NCBI GenBank assembly: GCA_044426085.1
Contig: JAWXUU010000012.1
Span: forward strand, 1 to 62,280
Direction: 5' to 3'
DNA: 62,280 nucleotides
From: JAWXUU01 sp044426085
GTDB taxonomy: Bacteria; Bacillota; Clostridia; Christensenellales; CAMQZB01
The position numbers were made by a program, and so were the translations under genes. The notes beneath the pieces were generated by a model. The model saw only the letters and a program-made list of their open reading frames with translations, was not told where the DNA came from and did no database searches. Below are positions 26,057 through 35,583 of the stretch, in pieces; the first letter of the stretch is position 1, and each line of letters opens with the position of its first letter.

Positions 26057-27382
26057 TTATTCTTCCACGCTTTCGAGTTCGCCTTTAAGTTGCGAAATTG
26101 TTGTGGCTGTTATTTTGATTTTTACCATTTTGCCAATAAGGTCTTCCCTTTCTGTGTAGAAAGTGACCATTTTGCCGTTGTCTGTTCTTCCGCAATGGTA
26201 TGTGTTTTTGTTATCTTCACAAAGGATTTCAACAGTTTTGCCAATGTAGGAATCGGCGATTTCCTTTGAGATTTTGTTTTGGATTGCAATTAGGCGTTCG
26301 ATTCTGTCTGACTTCACTTCGTCTGGCAAGTGCCCTTGCATGGTTTCTGCTTTTGTGCCTTTTCTTACAGAATAAATGAAAGTGAATGCGGAATCGTATC
26401 GCACTTTTTCCACAAGTGAAATAGTTTCCAAGAAGTCTTCTTCTGTTTCGCCAGGGAAACCAACCATGATATCTGATGTTATTCCGACGTTTGGGATTTC
26501 ACTTTTTATCATTTTGATTTGAGAAAGATAAGTTTCGCGAGTGTATTTTCTGTTCATGAGTTTCAAAACATTGTTTGAACCCGCTTGAACTGGCAAGTGG
26601 ATATAGGAACAGATATTGTCGTGCTGTTTCATCACGTCCACCACTTCTTTTGAAAAGTCTTTTGGGTGGCTTGTCATAAATCTTAGGCGATACTTATAAG
26701 GCAAAATTGCAAGCTCGTGCATAAGGTTTGCAAAGTTTGCTTCGGGGGTTTTCAAATCGTTGCCATATGAATCGACGTTTTGACCCAAAAGTGTGATTTC
26801 TTTATAACCTTGTTTCAAAAGGGCTTCAACTTCTTTTTTGATTTCTGATATGCTTCTTGAACGCTCTCTTCCGCGAACGTAGGGAACTATGCAATAGGTG
26901 CAGAAGTTGTTGCAACCAAACATGATATTAACCCATGCGTTTGGGAAAGATGTTCTTGCGATTTCACCGTCTTCGATTATGTCTTTTGAAAGCTCTGGAA
27001 TGTGGATTACGCGTTTTTTTGTTTGCTGTTTTTCTAGTATCATTTCTTTTAGTTCGTGAAGATTGAATGTTCCAAAGATGATATCCACAAAGTGGAAGGT
27101 GTTTTTAACCTTTTCGGCATCCTTTTGGATTTGAGTCATACAACCGCCAACGCAGATGATTTTTTCGGGATGTTCACGCTTCATACTTTTAAGCGCACCG
27201 ATGTTGCCAAACGCTTTATCAACAGCGTTTTCGCGGATAGAACAGGTGTTGAAAACGATGATGTCGGCATCAGCGATTTCTTTTGTTTCTGTGTAGCCTA
27301 GGCTTTCGATTTGACCCGCAATCTTTTCTGAGTCGTGGACGTTCATTTGACATCCGTATGTCTTTATAAAATACTTGTTCAA
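26057..27382 (-). CDS. miaB: tRNA-2-methylthio-N6-dimethylallyladenosine synthase
   Basis: Radical-SAM methylthiotransferase acting on the i6A37 made by MiaA. About 441 residues from a TTG at 27382, preferred because AAGGGAG lies 6-7 bases before it and the product then begins NKYFIKTYGCQMN, the family's usual start; an ATG at 27418 in the same frame has no ribosome binding site. The UPF0004 domain has three cysteines (YGCQMN, NTCSIREN, GGCMTQ). The radical-SAM triad is CNNFCTYC. A TRAM domain closes the protein (from about 375). First gene of miaB-mutS-mutL-miaA-hfq. A promoter lies at 27462-27490. Confidence 0.95.
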   Translation of the reverse strand: MNKYFIKTYGCQMNVHDSEKIAGQIESLGYTETKEIADADIIVFNTCSIRENAVDKAFGNIGALKSMKREHPEKIICVGGCMTQIQKDAEKVKNTFHFVDIIFGTFNLHELKEMILEKQQTKKRVIHIPELSKDIIEDGEIARTSFPNAWVNIMFGCNNFCTYCIVPYVRGRERSRSISEIKKEVEALLKQGYKEITLLGQNVDSYGNDLKTPEANFANLMHELAILPYKYRLRFMTSHPKDFSKEVVDVMKQHDNICSYIHLPVQAGSNNVLKLMNRKYTRETYLSQIKMIKSEIPNVGITSDIMVGFPGETEEDFLETISLVEKVRYDSAFTFIYSVRKGTKAETMQGHLPDEVKSDRIERLIAIQNKISKEIADSYIGKTVEILCEDNKNTYHCGRTDNGKMVTFYTEREDLIGKMVKIKITATTISQLKGELESVEE

Positions 27383-27461
27383 GTTGTTCTCCCTTAGAAT
27401 TTCGATAGTGCTTGGCATTCAAAAATTTTGATGCGGAGCATAATATGGGCATATTAATTTA

Positions 27462-27490
27462 ATTATATAATTTTTTTTGTTAAAACTCAA
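27462..27490 (-). promoter_or_regulatory. Promoter of the miaB operon
   Basis: Minus strand TTGAGT (27485-27490), a 17-base spacer and TATAAT (27462-27467). Confidence 0.7.
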
Positions 27491-27616
27491 GAGAATAGGG
27501 GGTTTATCTTTGTTTTTTTATTTATTTTTATGAGATTTTTATTTTTTCATTGCTACATTATTTTTATATTTTTCATGCAAAATGCAAACACTATTTAAAA
27601 ATTGATGTGGTGGTGG

Positions 27617-29890
27617 ATGATGAAAGCTTTGAAAATTGTTCTTGCTTTAATATTTTTTGTTGGGGTGGTGCTTTTTGCGATGTGCGGGATTTCCTTTTAT
27701 AGGATTTTTGACAGTGCAAAAGATATTGATATTGCCTTTGAAAACAATCTTGAAAAGTTTGTTTTTTTGCAGTTTTACGATAAAGATAATAAGTTTGCTC
27801 CCCTTGCGAACATGGATTTTTGCGATTCTTCTGATATTCCCGACCATGTTTTTTCGGCGTTTATTGCAAAGGAAGACAAGCGATTTTTGTCGCATGACGG
27901 CGTTGATTTACACGGAATTTTGCGGGCGGGGGTTGTGAATTTGAAAAGCGGAAAAGCACTTCAAGGTGGGTCTACAATCACTCAGCAACTTGCAAAAAAC
28001 CTTGTTTTGTCTTCCGAAAAGAAGCTTTCGCGAAAGATTTCCGAAGTGGCGCTTGCAAAGGAGATTGAAAAGCGATACACCAAAGAAGAAATTCTTACTA
28101 TGTATTTAAACGTGATATATTTTGGGGAAAACACATTCGGGATTTCCGATGCAAGCAGACTTTATTTTGATAAAAAGCCATGCGAGCTTTCTGTTTCTGA
28201 ATCTGCAATGCTTGCGGGGATAATTGCTTCGCCTGAAAATTATTCGCCGATAAAGAGTATTGAAATCGCTTGTGGTAAGCGAGATATTGTTCTTGAGCTT
28301 ATGCTTTTGCAGGGATATATCACAAATGAAGAATTTGAAAGTGCCAAATGCGAGAAAATCGCCCTTAAAACGACAAAAAACAGCAATATCAATTATGATT
28401 ATTTCAACCACACGCTTAAGGAATCCGCCGAGGTTTTGGGGATTTCCGAGAGTGAACTTTCCAAAAAGCGATATAAGATATTCACTTATATCGACCTTGA
28501 AAAACAGGGGGAATTGCAATCGCTTGGCAAGGGGGAAATCACTTCCGATTGCGTTTTGATTGCACTTGACAACGATTCTTGCGGGGTTTTGGGGGTTTTT
28601 GAAAGTTCACACGATTTGATTTATCAAAAGCGATCGCCCGCTTCACTTATAAAGCCGTTGCTTGTTTACGCGCCCGCAATTGAAGAAAATGTGATTTTTG
28701 AAAACTCTGTTATAAAAGACCAACCAACAAACTTTTCGGGGTATCAGCCGAAGAATTATTTGGATGTTTACTACGGCGATGTGACGGCAAAGACTGCCCT
28801 TGCAAAGAGTTTGAACGTGCCTAGCGTGAAGATTCTTGACGCACTTACACCGCAGAAGGCTAAGCTTTACGCAAGCAGACTTGGCATGGATTTATCCAGT
28901 GAAGACAACGGGCTTGCAATTGCACTTGGTGGGCTTTTTGATGGGATTTCGCCACTGCAGATTTCTTCGGGATATATGTGTTTGGCGCGTGGTGGCAAGT
29001 TTGAATCGCCCGCGTTTGTGAGAGAAATTCAAGATGAAAACGGAAACATTTTATACAGCAGAGAATTGGAAGAAAATCAGATTTTTGGGGAAGACACGGC
29101 TTATATCGTGACTGATATGTTAAAGGAATGCACTGCGAGCGGAACTGGCAAAGATTTGAAAGAGATATCACCTTTTATCGCTTCAAAAACTGGCACAAAC
29201 GGCGATGAAAATGGGAATTTTGATGCTTATGCTTGCGGATACACCACAAGCGATACTTTCTTTTGTTGGCTTGGCAATCGTGATTATTCTTATTTGCCAC
29301 TTGAAATCAAGGGAAGTTCTTCACCTATTCAAAACGCAAAGGCATACTTTGGTGAGCGTGGGGAAATTTGCGATTTTGAGATGCCAAAAAGCGTGAGCGT
29401 TTTGAGTTATGACCGCGATGAATATTTGAAAAACGGCAAGCTTTTGCAATCCACTGGCGACACGCCGAAAAGTTATGTTGGCACAACGCTGATTTCAAGC
29501 AGATATTTTCCCATTTTGAAGAGTTTGAAATATTCATACCCGCGGGTTTTGACCCCTAGCATTATGCAAAGCGGTGATTTTTTAGAAATTTTGGTGGGGA
29601 CGCAAGAGTTTGCCAAGTATCAAATTTTTGATTTGGAAAGTGGTGAATTGGTGGGGGAATTTTCAGGTGATGGAGGTGTTGTTTCCACTGTTTTGCCATG
29701 CGAGGGGGAATGTGCTCACTTTGAAATTCTCGCGCTTAATGCGCATTCTGGCAAGGCTGGGGAAAGATACACTTTTGATAAGCTTTATTTGAAAAAGAAC
29801 TTCATGCCCACCCCAAAAGATGAAAATAAGAAGTTGAGCCCCAAAGATATGCCAATAACCGACAGTGAAATTTTAGACTTTTTTTCTTAG
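27617..29890 (+). CDS. Class A penicillin-binding protein (glycosyltransferase-transpeptidase)
   Basis: About 757 residues; the frame opens at 27602 with ATG-TGG-TGG-TGG, but GGTGGTGG there probably serves as ribosome binding site for the ATG-ATG-AAA at 27614-27617. Residues are numbered from the 27602 frame. A membrane helix covers about 10-35. The GT51 glycosyltransferase has catalytic Glu91 in AKEDKRFLSHDGVD and QGGSTITQQLAKN (121-133). The transpeptidase has Ser348-x-x-Lys351 (SPASLIKP), SLN at 403-405 and KTGT at 529-532. It polymerises and crosslinks peptidoglycan outside the membrane. A C-terminal beta domain (about 640-740) follows. It is the only large plus-strand gene in this half of the window and is divergent from miaB. 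Confidence 0.93.
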   Translation: MMKALKIVLALIFFVGVVLFAMCGISFYRIFDSAKDIDIAFENNLEKFVFLQFYDKDNKFAPLANMDFCDSSDIPDHVFSAFIAKEDKRFLSHDGVDLHGILRAGVVNLKSGKALQGGSTITQQLAKNLVLSSEKKLSRKISEVALAKEIEKRYTKEEILTMYLNVIYFGENTFGISDASRLYFDKKPCELSVSESAMLAGIIASPENYSPIKSIEIACGKRDIVLELMLLQGYITNEEFESAKCEKIALKTTKNSNINYDYFNHTLKESAEVLGISESELSKKRYKIFTYIDLEKQGELQSLGKGEITSDCVLIALDNDSCGVLGVFESSHDLIYQKRSPASLIKPLLVYAPAIEENVIFENSVIKDQPTNFSGYQPKNYLDVYYGDVTAKTALAKSLNVPSVKILDALTPQKAKLYASRLGMDLSSEDNGLAIALGGLFDGISPLQISSGYMCLARGGKFESPAFVREIQDENGNILYSRELEENQIFGEDTAYIVTDMLKECTASGTGKDLKEISPFIASKTGTNGDENGNFDAYACGYTTSDTFFCWLGNRDYSYLPLEIKGSSSPIQNAKAYFGERGEICDFEMPKSVSVLSYDRDEYLKNGKLLQSTGDTPKSYVGTTLISSRYFPILKSLKYSYPRVLTPSIMQSGDFLEILVGTQEFAKYQIFDLESGELVGEFSGDGGVVSTVLPCEGECAHFEILALNAHSGKAGERYTFDKLYLKKNFMPTPKDENKKLSPKDMPITDSEILDFFS

Positions 29891-29902
29891 GTTTTCAGTT
29901 TT

Positions 29903-29987
29903 GGATTTTGGGTTTTGGATTTTGGGTTTTGGATTTTGGGTTTTGGATTTTGGGTTTTGGATTTTGGGTTTTGGATTTTGGATTTTG
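29903..29987. repeat. GGATTTTGGGTTTT 14-mer tandem repeat
   Basis: Five exact head-to-tail copies (29903-29972), followed by a shortened copy, right behind the PBP stop codon. On the plus strand there is a GGG every 14 bases with GG between, resembling ciliate-telomere T/G repeats and able in principle to form a two- or three-tier G-quadruplex. Confidence 0.9.
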
Positions 29988-30000
29988 AAAATACGAACAA

Positions 30001-30028
30001 AAAAACAGCCGAAATTTCGACTGTTTTT
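30001..30028. terminator. Terminator between PBP and gntR
   Basis: AAAAACAG (30001-30008) and CTGTTTTT (30021-30028) flank the palindrome CGAAATTTCG, with one mismatch between. It serves the two convergent genes. Confidence 0.85.
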
Positions 30029-30063
30029 GTTTATTTATTTGATTTGATTTTTGATTTGGTTTA

Positions 30064-30813
30064 TTATTTGTTTTTTGCCATTTCTTTGAAGATGTTGTTA
30101 TCTGAAATGATTTCAACTGAATCGGAAATGATGTTTGTTTGTTCGAAATATTCTGGATATTTTTCAACGATATCATCTTTTTCTGTCATAACTTTTCTCA
30201 CGTGGTTGCGAAGAACTTCTTTTGCGCCTTCTTCATCACCTGCGATTATGCAATCGAGGAGTTGTTGGTGTTGAGCGATGTTTTTTTCAACTACGTCTTC
30301 AACAAGCATAGAAAGATATCTCATTCTGCGATAGTTTCCGCCAACTGATACGATGACATCGTAGCTCATTGATTTATCGACATCTTCATACATGATTTGG
30401 TGGAATTGGTCGTCGTATTCCATGAATTTGATGTAGTCCTTTTCTTGAGATGCTTTCTTTTGTTTTTCGATTGTTCTTTGCAATCTATATACGCCTTCTT
30501 CAGATTTTTCTTTCACGAAAAGTTCCAAAACTGCCCTTTCAACTGATTCGCGCAAGAAGCGTTCTTCGTTGGCAAGGTGATAGTTTATTTTTGAAATGAA
30601 TGTGCCCTTTTGCGGAACGATGCTCACAAGCCCTTCCCTGGAAAGTTTGATAAACGCTTCGCGAACCGGCGTTCTTGATACGCCAAGTTTCACTGAAAGT
30701 TCTTGCTCGCTCATTGCTGTTCCTGGCGCTAGGTTCAAATTTATTATGTTGTTTCTTATTGTTTGATAAATTCTGTTTCCCACAGAACTGTTTTCTGATA
30801 TTTGTTTTTTCAT
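30064..30813 (-). CDS. GntR-family (FCD) transcriptional regulator
   Basis: 249 residues. The winged helix (about 12-75) has LAPGTAMSEQELSVKLGVSRTPVREAF and GLVSIVPQKGTF, both typical of GntR. The FCD ligand domain (about 85-225) carries the metal-ligand pattern DDQFHQIMYE and two C-terminal histidine-containing helices (AQHQQLLDCIIAGD and LRNHVRKV). FCD regulators of this group often respond to sugar acids. The uxuA gene and dehydrogenase next to it suggest a hexuronate or mannonate effector. AAGGGGATTCTAA precedes the ATG. The promoter is at 30868-30896. Confidence 0.9.
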   Translation of the reverse strand: MKKQISENSSVGNRIYQTIRNNIINLNLAPGTAMSEQELSVKLGVSRTPVREAFIKLSREGLVSIVPQKGTFISKINYHLANEERFLRESVERAVLELFVKEKSEEGVYRLQRTIEKQKKASQEKDYIKFMEYDDQFHQIMYEDVDKSMSYDVIVSVGGNYRRMRYLSMLVEDVVEKNIAQHQQLLDCIIAGDEEGAKEVLRNHVRKVMTEKDDIVEKYPEYFEQTNIISDSVEIISDNNIFKEMAKNK

Positions 30814-30867
30814 TTAGAATCCCCTTTTTGTGCACTTTATTATGCCACAAAGAACTAGTACTCTAAC

Positions 30868-30896
30868 ATTATAACATAGTGGTATTCTATTGTCAA
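30868..30896 (-). promoter_or_regulatory. Promoter of gntR with possible operator
   Basis: Minus strand consensus TTGACA (30891-30896), a 17-base spacer and TATAAT (30868-30873). The top-strand word ATTATAACATAGT over the -10 recurs as ATTGTAACATACT at the uxuA promoter, so it may be the binding site of the GntR protein. Confidence 0.8.
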
Positions 30897-30929
30897 TAGA
30901 AAATAGCATATCACGAAATATGTGACATG

Positions 30930-31042
30930 CCATTTTGTTTTTTGTTTATAATTGTTTTTGGTTGTTCTTTATTGTTTTTGTTTGCCTTTGATTGTTTTTT
31001 GTTGTTTTTTTGATTGTTTTTTGTTTGTTTTGCGGTGCGTTT
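30930..31042. repeat. T/G-rich low-complexity tract
   Basis: More than 100 bases of TTGTTTTT-type sequence on the plus strand behind the dehydrogenase gene. It has no hairpin or frame. It matches other T/G tracts at 10190, 32160 and 58990 in character. Confidence 0.6.
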
Positions 31043-32131
31043 TTACGAATTGAATCTTGGAGCGTCTTCTGTTCTTCCCAAAAGAGTGTAGTATTTATCA
31101 TCTTTTGCAAGCGGAAGAATTACTGGTTTGCCTGTTATTGACGACTTATAGATTGCGACAACAAGTTCAAGTGCATTTTTGCCATCTTCACCCGAAATCA
31201 AAAGATTATCCCCTTTCAAGATTGCATCGAGAAAGTTTGCAATTTGACCGTCGAAACGCTCTGGTTTGTCATACACCTTACTTTTATAAATTTCTTCAAT
31301 TTTCAATTTGCCTTCTTCATCTTCCACACCAAAGCCGTCTGCCCTGCCTTTTGAACATCTTGCTTTGAAAGGGATAGAAACACCGCCTTTTTCTGCTTGG
31401 AAATAGATTTCTTTTTCTTCGCCGTGATGTAGCATAGAGCAAGTTACTGTTGCAAGAGAGCCGTTTGGGTATTTGAAAATTGAAATGGAAATATCTTCTT
31501 CGTTTGAGCCTTTATGGTTCAAGTTTGAGAAAGTTGACGTGATTTCCGACGGCATACCACCCGCCCAAAGCAATAAATCCATGTGGTGGATTGCGTTGTT
31601 CATTGTGACACCGCCACCTTCGATTTCCCATTTGCCACGCCAATCCATATCGTAATATTTGTCGGTTCTGAACCAATACGACTGCACTGATGTGTGGAAA
31701 ACTTTGCCAAGGTCGCCGTTTTTTATCATGTTGATAACTTTTGCGTTTTCGGGAATAAATCTGTTTTGCGCGATTGAAGAAAAAACTTTGCCGTGCTTTT
31801 TTGCAGATTCTATCATCAAATCGCAATCTTCAAGGCTTTGCGCAAGTGGTTTTTCACAAAGCACATGTTTGCCAGATTCAAACGCGTCGATTGCCATTTG
31901 TTTGTGGCTTGCAGGTGGCGTGCAAATCACGACAGCGTCGCAATGCTTGAGACCATCTTTATAATCAGACACGCAAATGCAATCAAGATTGAACTGATTT
32001 TTCAAGGCTTCCGCTTTTGCGACGTTGCGGTTTGCAAGAACGGTGATTTTGCAATCACTTCCGTATGCCAAAAAGCCGTTTATGTGTTTTGGGGCAATCA
32101 TGCCACAACCTATTATCATAACTCTTAACAT
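31043..32131 (-). CDS. Gfo/Idh/MocA-family oxidoreductase
   Basis: 362 residues, NAD(P)-dependent sugar or sugar-acid dehydrogenase. The Rossmann fold starts MLRVMIIGCGMIAPKH. The motif HVLCEKPLA (about 89-97) holds the conserved lysine, and the catalytic block GGGVTMNNAIHHMDLLLW gives the Asn/His/Asp set. Placed between gntR and uxuA, it probably acts on a hexuronate, mannonate or related intermediate; the substrate cannot be read from sequence. AAGGGGAAATT precedes the ATG. Confidence 0.88.
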   Translation of the reverse strand: MLRVMIIGCGMIAPKHINGFLAYGSDCKITVLANRNVAKAEALKNQFNLDCICVSDYKDGLKHCDAVVICTPPASHKQMAIDAFESGKHVLCEKPLAQSLEDCDLMIESAKKHGKVFSSIAQNRFIPENAKVINMIKNGDLGKVFHTSVQSYWFRTDKYYDMDWRGKWEIEGGGVTMNNAIHHMDLLLWAGGMPSEITSTFSNLNHKGSNEEDISISIFKYPNGSLATVTCSMLHHGEEKEIYFQAEKGGVSIPFKARCSKGRADGFGVEDEEGKLKIEEIYKSKVYDKPERFDGQIANFLDAILKGDNLLISGEDGKNALELVVAIYKSSITGKPVILPLAKDDKYYTLLGRTEDAPRFNS

Positions 32132-32207
32132 AATTTCCCCTTATGGGCACTTCTAAAAACCCTTATGTTTTTGATTTTGTTTTGTTTATTTCGTTTGGTT
32201 TGATTTA

Positions 32208-33275
32208 TTATTTGTTTGCTTTTACGATAGCTTCATAAAGGCCTTGGATATACGTTGCGCCTAGTGCTCTGTCGTATAGTCCGTATCCTGGCATTGCAAC
32301 TTCGCCCCAGATTGCCCTTCCGTGGTCGGGGCGGACTGGGCCTTCAAAGCCGATATCGTAGAGTGCTTTCACGATTTCGTACATATCGAGTGAACCATCT
32401 GAAGAAAGATGTGCTGATTCTTCGAAAATTCCCGGTGCATCGTGTTTTGTGTTTCTTACGTGTGCAAAGTGGATTCTTCCTTCCAAACTTCTGATGATAT
32501 CAGGGATATCGTTGTTTGGGTTTGAAGAAAGCGAGCCAGTGCAAAGCGTTACGCCGTTTCTTTTGTTTGGAACTGCGTTCATAAGCTTCAAAATAGCTTC
32601 TTTTGATGTGATGATTCTTGGAAGTCCGAACACGCTCCAAACTGGATCGTCGATGTGGATTGCCATGTTGATATCGCATTTTTCACATGTTGGCATAATT
32701 GATTCAAGGAAATACACCAAGTTTGCGAAAAGTTTTTCGTTATCGATTTCTGAATATTCTTCGAAAAGTTCTTTGATTCTTGAAAGGCGTTCTGGTTCCC
32801 AACCTGGCATAACAAAGCCGTTTGAGTTTTTATCCATGTCTTCAAAAAATGAAGTTGGGTCGATTTTGTCGACTTCCTCTTGGTTGTATGCAAGAACTGT
32901 TGAACCGTCGGGACGCATTTTTGCAAGGTTTGATCTTGTCCAGTCAAAAACGGGCATGAAGTTATAACACACCATGTTTATGCCAACGCTTGAAAGTTTT
33001 TCAAGTGTTCTTTTATAATTTTCAATATAGATTTCGCGATCAGGCGAGCCGATTTTGATTGAGTCGTGAATGTTTACACTTTCAATACCCATGATTTTTA
33101 AACCTGCGTTTTCAACGGTTTCTTTCATTTTCAAAATTTCTGACATTTCCCATTCTTCACCAGGTTTTGTGCCGTATAGTGTTGTTATCACACCTTCAAC
33201 CCCTGGAATTTGCCTGATTTGTTCAAGCGTTACACTGTCGTATCCTTCGCCATACCATCTGAGAGTCATTTTCAT
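32208..33275 (-). CDS. uxuA: Mannonate dehydratase
   Basis: 355 residues. Converts D-mannonate to 2-keto-3-deoxygluconate in glucuronate breakdown. The TIM-barrel has the metal ligands His in MAIHIDDP, Cys in LCTGSLSS, His in FAHVRNTKH and Asp in RPDHGR. The start MKMTLRWYGE is typical, and CGGAGGAATGATAT gives a strong ribosome binding site. It is the first gene of the uxuA, dehydrogenase, gntR group, with its own promoter at 33309-33337. The later steps (kdgK, kdgA) are not in the window. Confidence 0.95.
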   Translation of the reverse strand: MKMTLRWYGEGYDSVTLEQIRQIPGVEGVITTLYGTKPGEEWEMSEILKMKETVENAGLKIMGIESVNIHDSIKIGSPDREIYIENYKRTLEKLSSVGINMVCYNFMPVFDWTRSNLAKMRPDGSTVLAYNQEEVDKIDPTSFFEDMDKNSNGFVMPGWEPERLSRIKELFEEYSEIDNEKLFANLVYFLESIMPTCEKCDINMAIHIDDPVWSVFGLPRIITSKEAILKLMNAVPNKRNGVTLCTGSLSSNPNNDIPDIIRSLEGRIHFAHVRNTKHDAPGIFEESAHLSSDGSLDMYEIVKALYDIGFEGPVRPDHGRAIWGEVAMPGYGLYDRALGATYIQGLYEAIVKANK

Positions 33276-33308
33276 ATATCATTCCTCCGAAATCTATTTT
33301 ACTGTTGT

Positions 33309-33337
33309 ATTGTAACATACTAGCATATAAATGTCAA
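33309..33337 (-). promoter_or_regulatory. Promoter of uxuA
   Basis: Minus strand TTGACA (33332-33337), a 17-base spacer and TACAAT (33309-33314), sharing the TAACATA word with the gntR promoter. Confidence 0.8.
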
Positions 33338-33476
33338 TATCTAAATGGAAATATTATTGATTTTTGTCGATTTTTTTGGATATTTCTTCAAAATTTTAGC
33401 TTTTTATTGTTTTTACTTTGCACGTTTTTGCTTTGTTTTGCCAAGGATTGCAGATATTTTATTTTTGGCAATAAAA

Positions 33477-33518
33477 AAGCTCCTGACCACGGCTTTTTGG
33501 GCGGTTGGTTTGGAGCTT
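33477..33518 (-). terminator. Terminator of the MATE gene
   Basis: AAGCTCC and GGAGCTT close a 28-base partly paired loop; TTTTTTATT follows on the minus strand. Confidence 0.7.
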
Positions 33519-33546
33519 GTTTTTTATTTTGTTTGTTAAATTTGTT

Positions 33547-34923
33547 TTATACTGTTATATTTTTTAGCCACTTTCCGTTTTTGACAAAGCGCGTGCCTAT
33601 GAACACTTTTAAGACGTCAGCAATGTGGGATGCGAGATAGATTTCTACCACTGTGACACCAAGTGATACGGCGTTCACACCCATGAAAATTGAAATTGGA
33701 AGTGCGATAAGGATTGTTGCGCCTTGATCGAGAAGGAATGCCCTGAGTGAATCGCCACCCGCACGCAAGATGAAAAATGATGTTGCGTTATATGAATATG
33801 ACGGCAAGAACACTGCAACCACGATGATGATTTTGATTGCAAGACTTTCGATTTCTGCTGTTGGCGAGAAGAATTGCAACACGAATGGCGATAGTATCAC
33901 CATGAAAATTGCCATTACAACACCCACCACAACTGAAAGACCACGCATGCGGTTTGCATCGCGTTTTGCACCTTGAAAATCGCTGATGCCAAGCTGTGGC
34001 CCAACGATGATAGCTGTTCCGTTTGCGAGCCCAGAGAAGAACACGAAGAACAAATCGCAGATGTTGAGTGCGTAGGCATACGATGTGTACCATGTGTCGT
34101 TTTTATAGGTTGTGAAGATTATCAAAACCGCAACCATTGTCGCCCACAAAAGTTCGTTTGCGACGAGGGGGAATCCCCTTTTCATATAGTTTACAATGAG
34201 TTCTTTTTTGAGTTTTACATGCTTTATAAAGCCTTTGAAATACGACTTTTTCCAGAAAATTGCGAACATCAACAAAACTGTTGCTTCGAAAATTCTGCTT
34301 GAAACTGTTGCAATCGCCGCACCTTCTGCACCCATTTCCGCAAAGCCAAAGTTGCCGAAAATCAAGATGTAGTTCATGCCTGTGTTTATGCAAATTCCGC
34401 AAATTCCCACTATCATTGGGAGCATTGTTTGCTTAACTGTTCTAAATGAAGTGGAAAGTGCCATGTTCACTGCCCAAATTATCATGCCGAACTTGATTAT
34501 TTTCAAATATTGATAGCCATACGCCCTTGAAATTGGGTCTTGGATATATATATCCACTATTGAGTTGCCAAAAAAGTGTATGAACACACTGGCAAGTCCG
34601 CCCACGATGATTGCGGAAATCCAACCGAGATTGAAGGTCGCTTTTATACCGTCGCTGTTGCCCGCACCAAAATACTGCGATAAAAATATGCTCGATGCCG
34701 CCGATAGACCAATAAACAGGAAGTTGAATATAAGAACCAACCTGTTGGCAGAAGAAACACCGCCATAAGCAAGGCTGTTTCCGCCATACGCATTCACCAT
34801 GAGGTTATCGACATATCCACCAAGCGAGAATAGAAGTTGCTGAACCACAATGGGTGCAACTATTATGAAGACATGCTTATAAAAATGCTTGTCGCCAATG
34901 AATTTTTTTATTCCTTTTTCCAT
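33547..34923 (-). CDS. MATE-family efflux transporter
   Basis: 458 residues and about 12 membrane helices in two similar halves, the MATE layout. Visible family features are the N-terminal IVVQQLLFSLGGYVDNLMVNAYG, the SSIFLSQYFGAG block, and the second-half counterpart GLANGTAIIVGPQLG. These proteins expel cationic drugs or metabolites using Na+ or H+. The substrate is unknown. It stands alone between terminators, with no nearby MarR or TetR gene. Confidence 0.9.
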   Translation of the reverse strand: MEKGIKKFIGDKHFYKHVFIIVAPIVVQQLLFSLGGYVDNLMVNAYGGNSLAYGGVSSANRLVLIFNFLFIGLSAASSIFLSQYFGAGNSDGIKATFNLGWISAIIVGGLASVFIHFFGNSIVDIYIQDPISRAYGYQYLKIIKFGMIIWAVNMALSTSFRTVKQTMLPMIVGICGICINTGMNYILIFGNFGFAEMGAEGAAIATVSSRIFEATVLLMFAIFWKKSYFKGFIKHVKLKKELIVNYMKRGFPLVANELLWATMVAVLIIFTTYKNDTWYTSYAYALNICDLFFVFFSGLANGTAIIVGPQLGISDFQGAKRDANRMRGLSVVVGVVMAIFMVILSPFVLQFFSPTAEIESLAIKIIIVVAVFLPSYSYNATSFFILRAGGDSLRAFLLDQGATILIALPISIFMGVNAVSLGVTVVEIYLASHIADVLKVFIGTRFVKNGKWLKNITV

Positions 34924-35010
34924 TTTTTTACTTTGTTTTTCCCTTTTTTATTTTCGTTTTTCCGTGTTATAGTATTATTATTTTCATTTGTTTTTCATTT
35001 AGATTTTTGT

Positions 35011-35508
35011 TTAATTGTTGTTTAGTTTTGAATATTCAGCTTTGATTTTGCTTTGAATTTCCTTTGGAACGGCAAAGGATATATCCGCACCGAACTTGAG
35101 AAGTTGGCGCACGATTGAAGAGCTTATTTGAGCGATGTTTGGCGACGGCGCGAGATACACGCATTCGCAATTTGGGTTGAGTTGTTTGTTGATTTGCTCC
35201 ATTTGCACTTCGTATTCAAAGTCTGCCATGTTTCTTATTCCCCTTAGGACAGCTGTTATTTCGTTTGCTTTCACATAGTCAACCAAAAGACCGCCACTTG
35301 CGCAAACATGGATTTTTTCGTTGCTTCCACAAAGCGTTTTTATGAAATCAAGGCGAGTTTCAAGCGGGAACAAATATCGCTTTTCTGGGTTTTCAAAGAT
35401 GACGATATCAACCTTATCAAAAAGGTTTAATGCTCTTTTAATCATTTCTTCGTGACCTTTTGTTATCGGGTCGAAACTGCCGGAAATTAGGCATTTTTTT
35501 TGCTTCAT
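35011..35508 (-). CDS. coaD: Phosphopantetheine adenylyltransferase
   Basis: 165 residues. The fourth step of CoA synthesis. The nucleotidyl-transferase motif GSFDPITKGHEEMI is at the N-terminus, with VLRGIRNMADFEYE and SSSIVRQLLKFGADIS (family ISSTxVR). AAAGGAGAGCATT precedes the ATG. It lies next to rsmD, the classical Firmicutes pairing. Confidence 0.97.
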   Translation of the reverse strand: MKQKKCLISGSFDPITKGHEEMIKRALNLFDKVDIVIFENPEKRYLFPLETRLDFIKTLCGSNEKIHVCASGGLLVDYVKANEITAVLRGIRNMADFEYEVQMEQINKQLNPNCECVYLAPSPNIAQISSSIVRQLLKFGADISFAVPKEIQSKIKAEYSKLNNN

Positions 35509-35583
35509 AATGCTCTCCTTTGATTTTATTTGCTTTTTAGTTTGGGGTTTTTGTTTGTTTTATTTTAGATATTTTTGATGGTT

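Noticed and set aside
29895..30274. Lys/Asn/Pro and Phe/Gly-rich frames over the 14-mer repeat
   Set aside because: They are translations of the GGATTTTGGGTTTT array and have no start signals.
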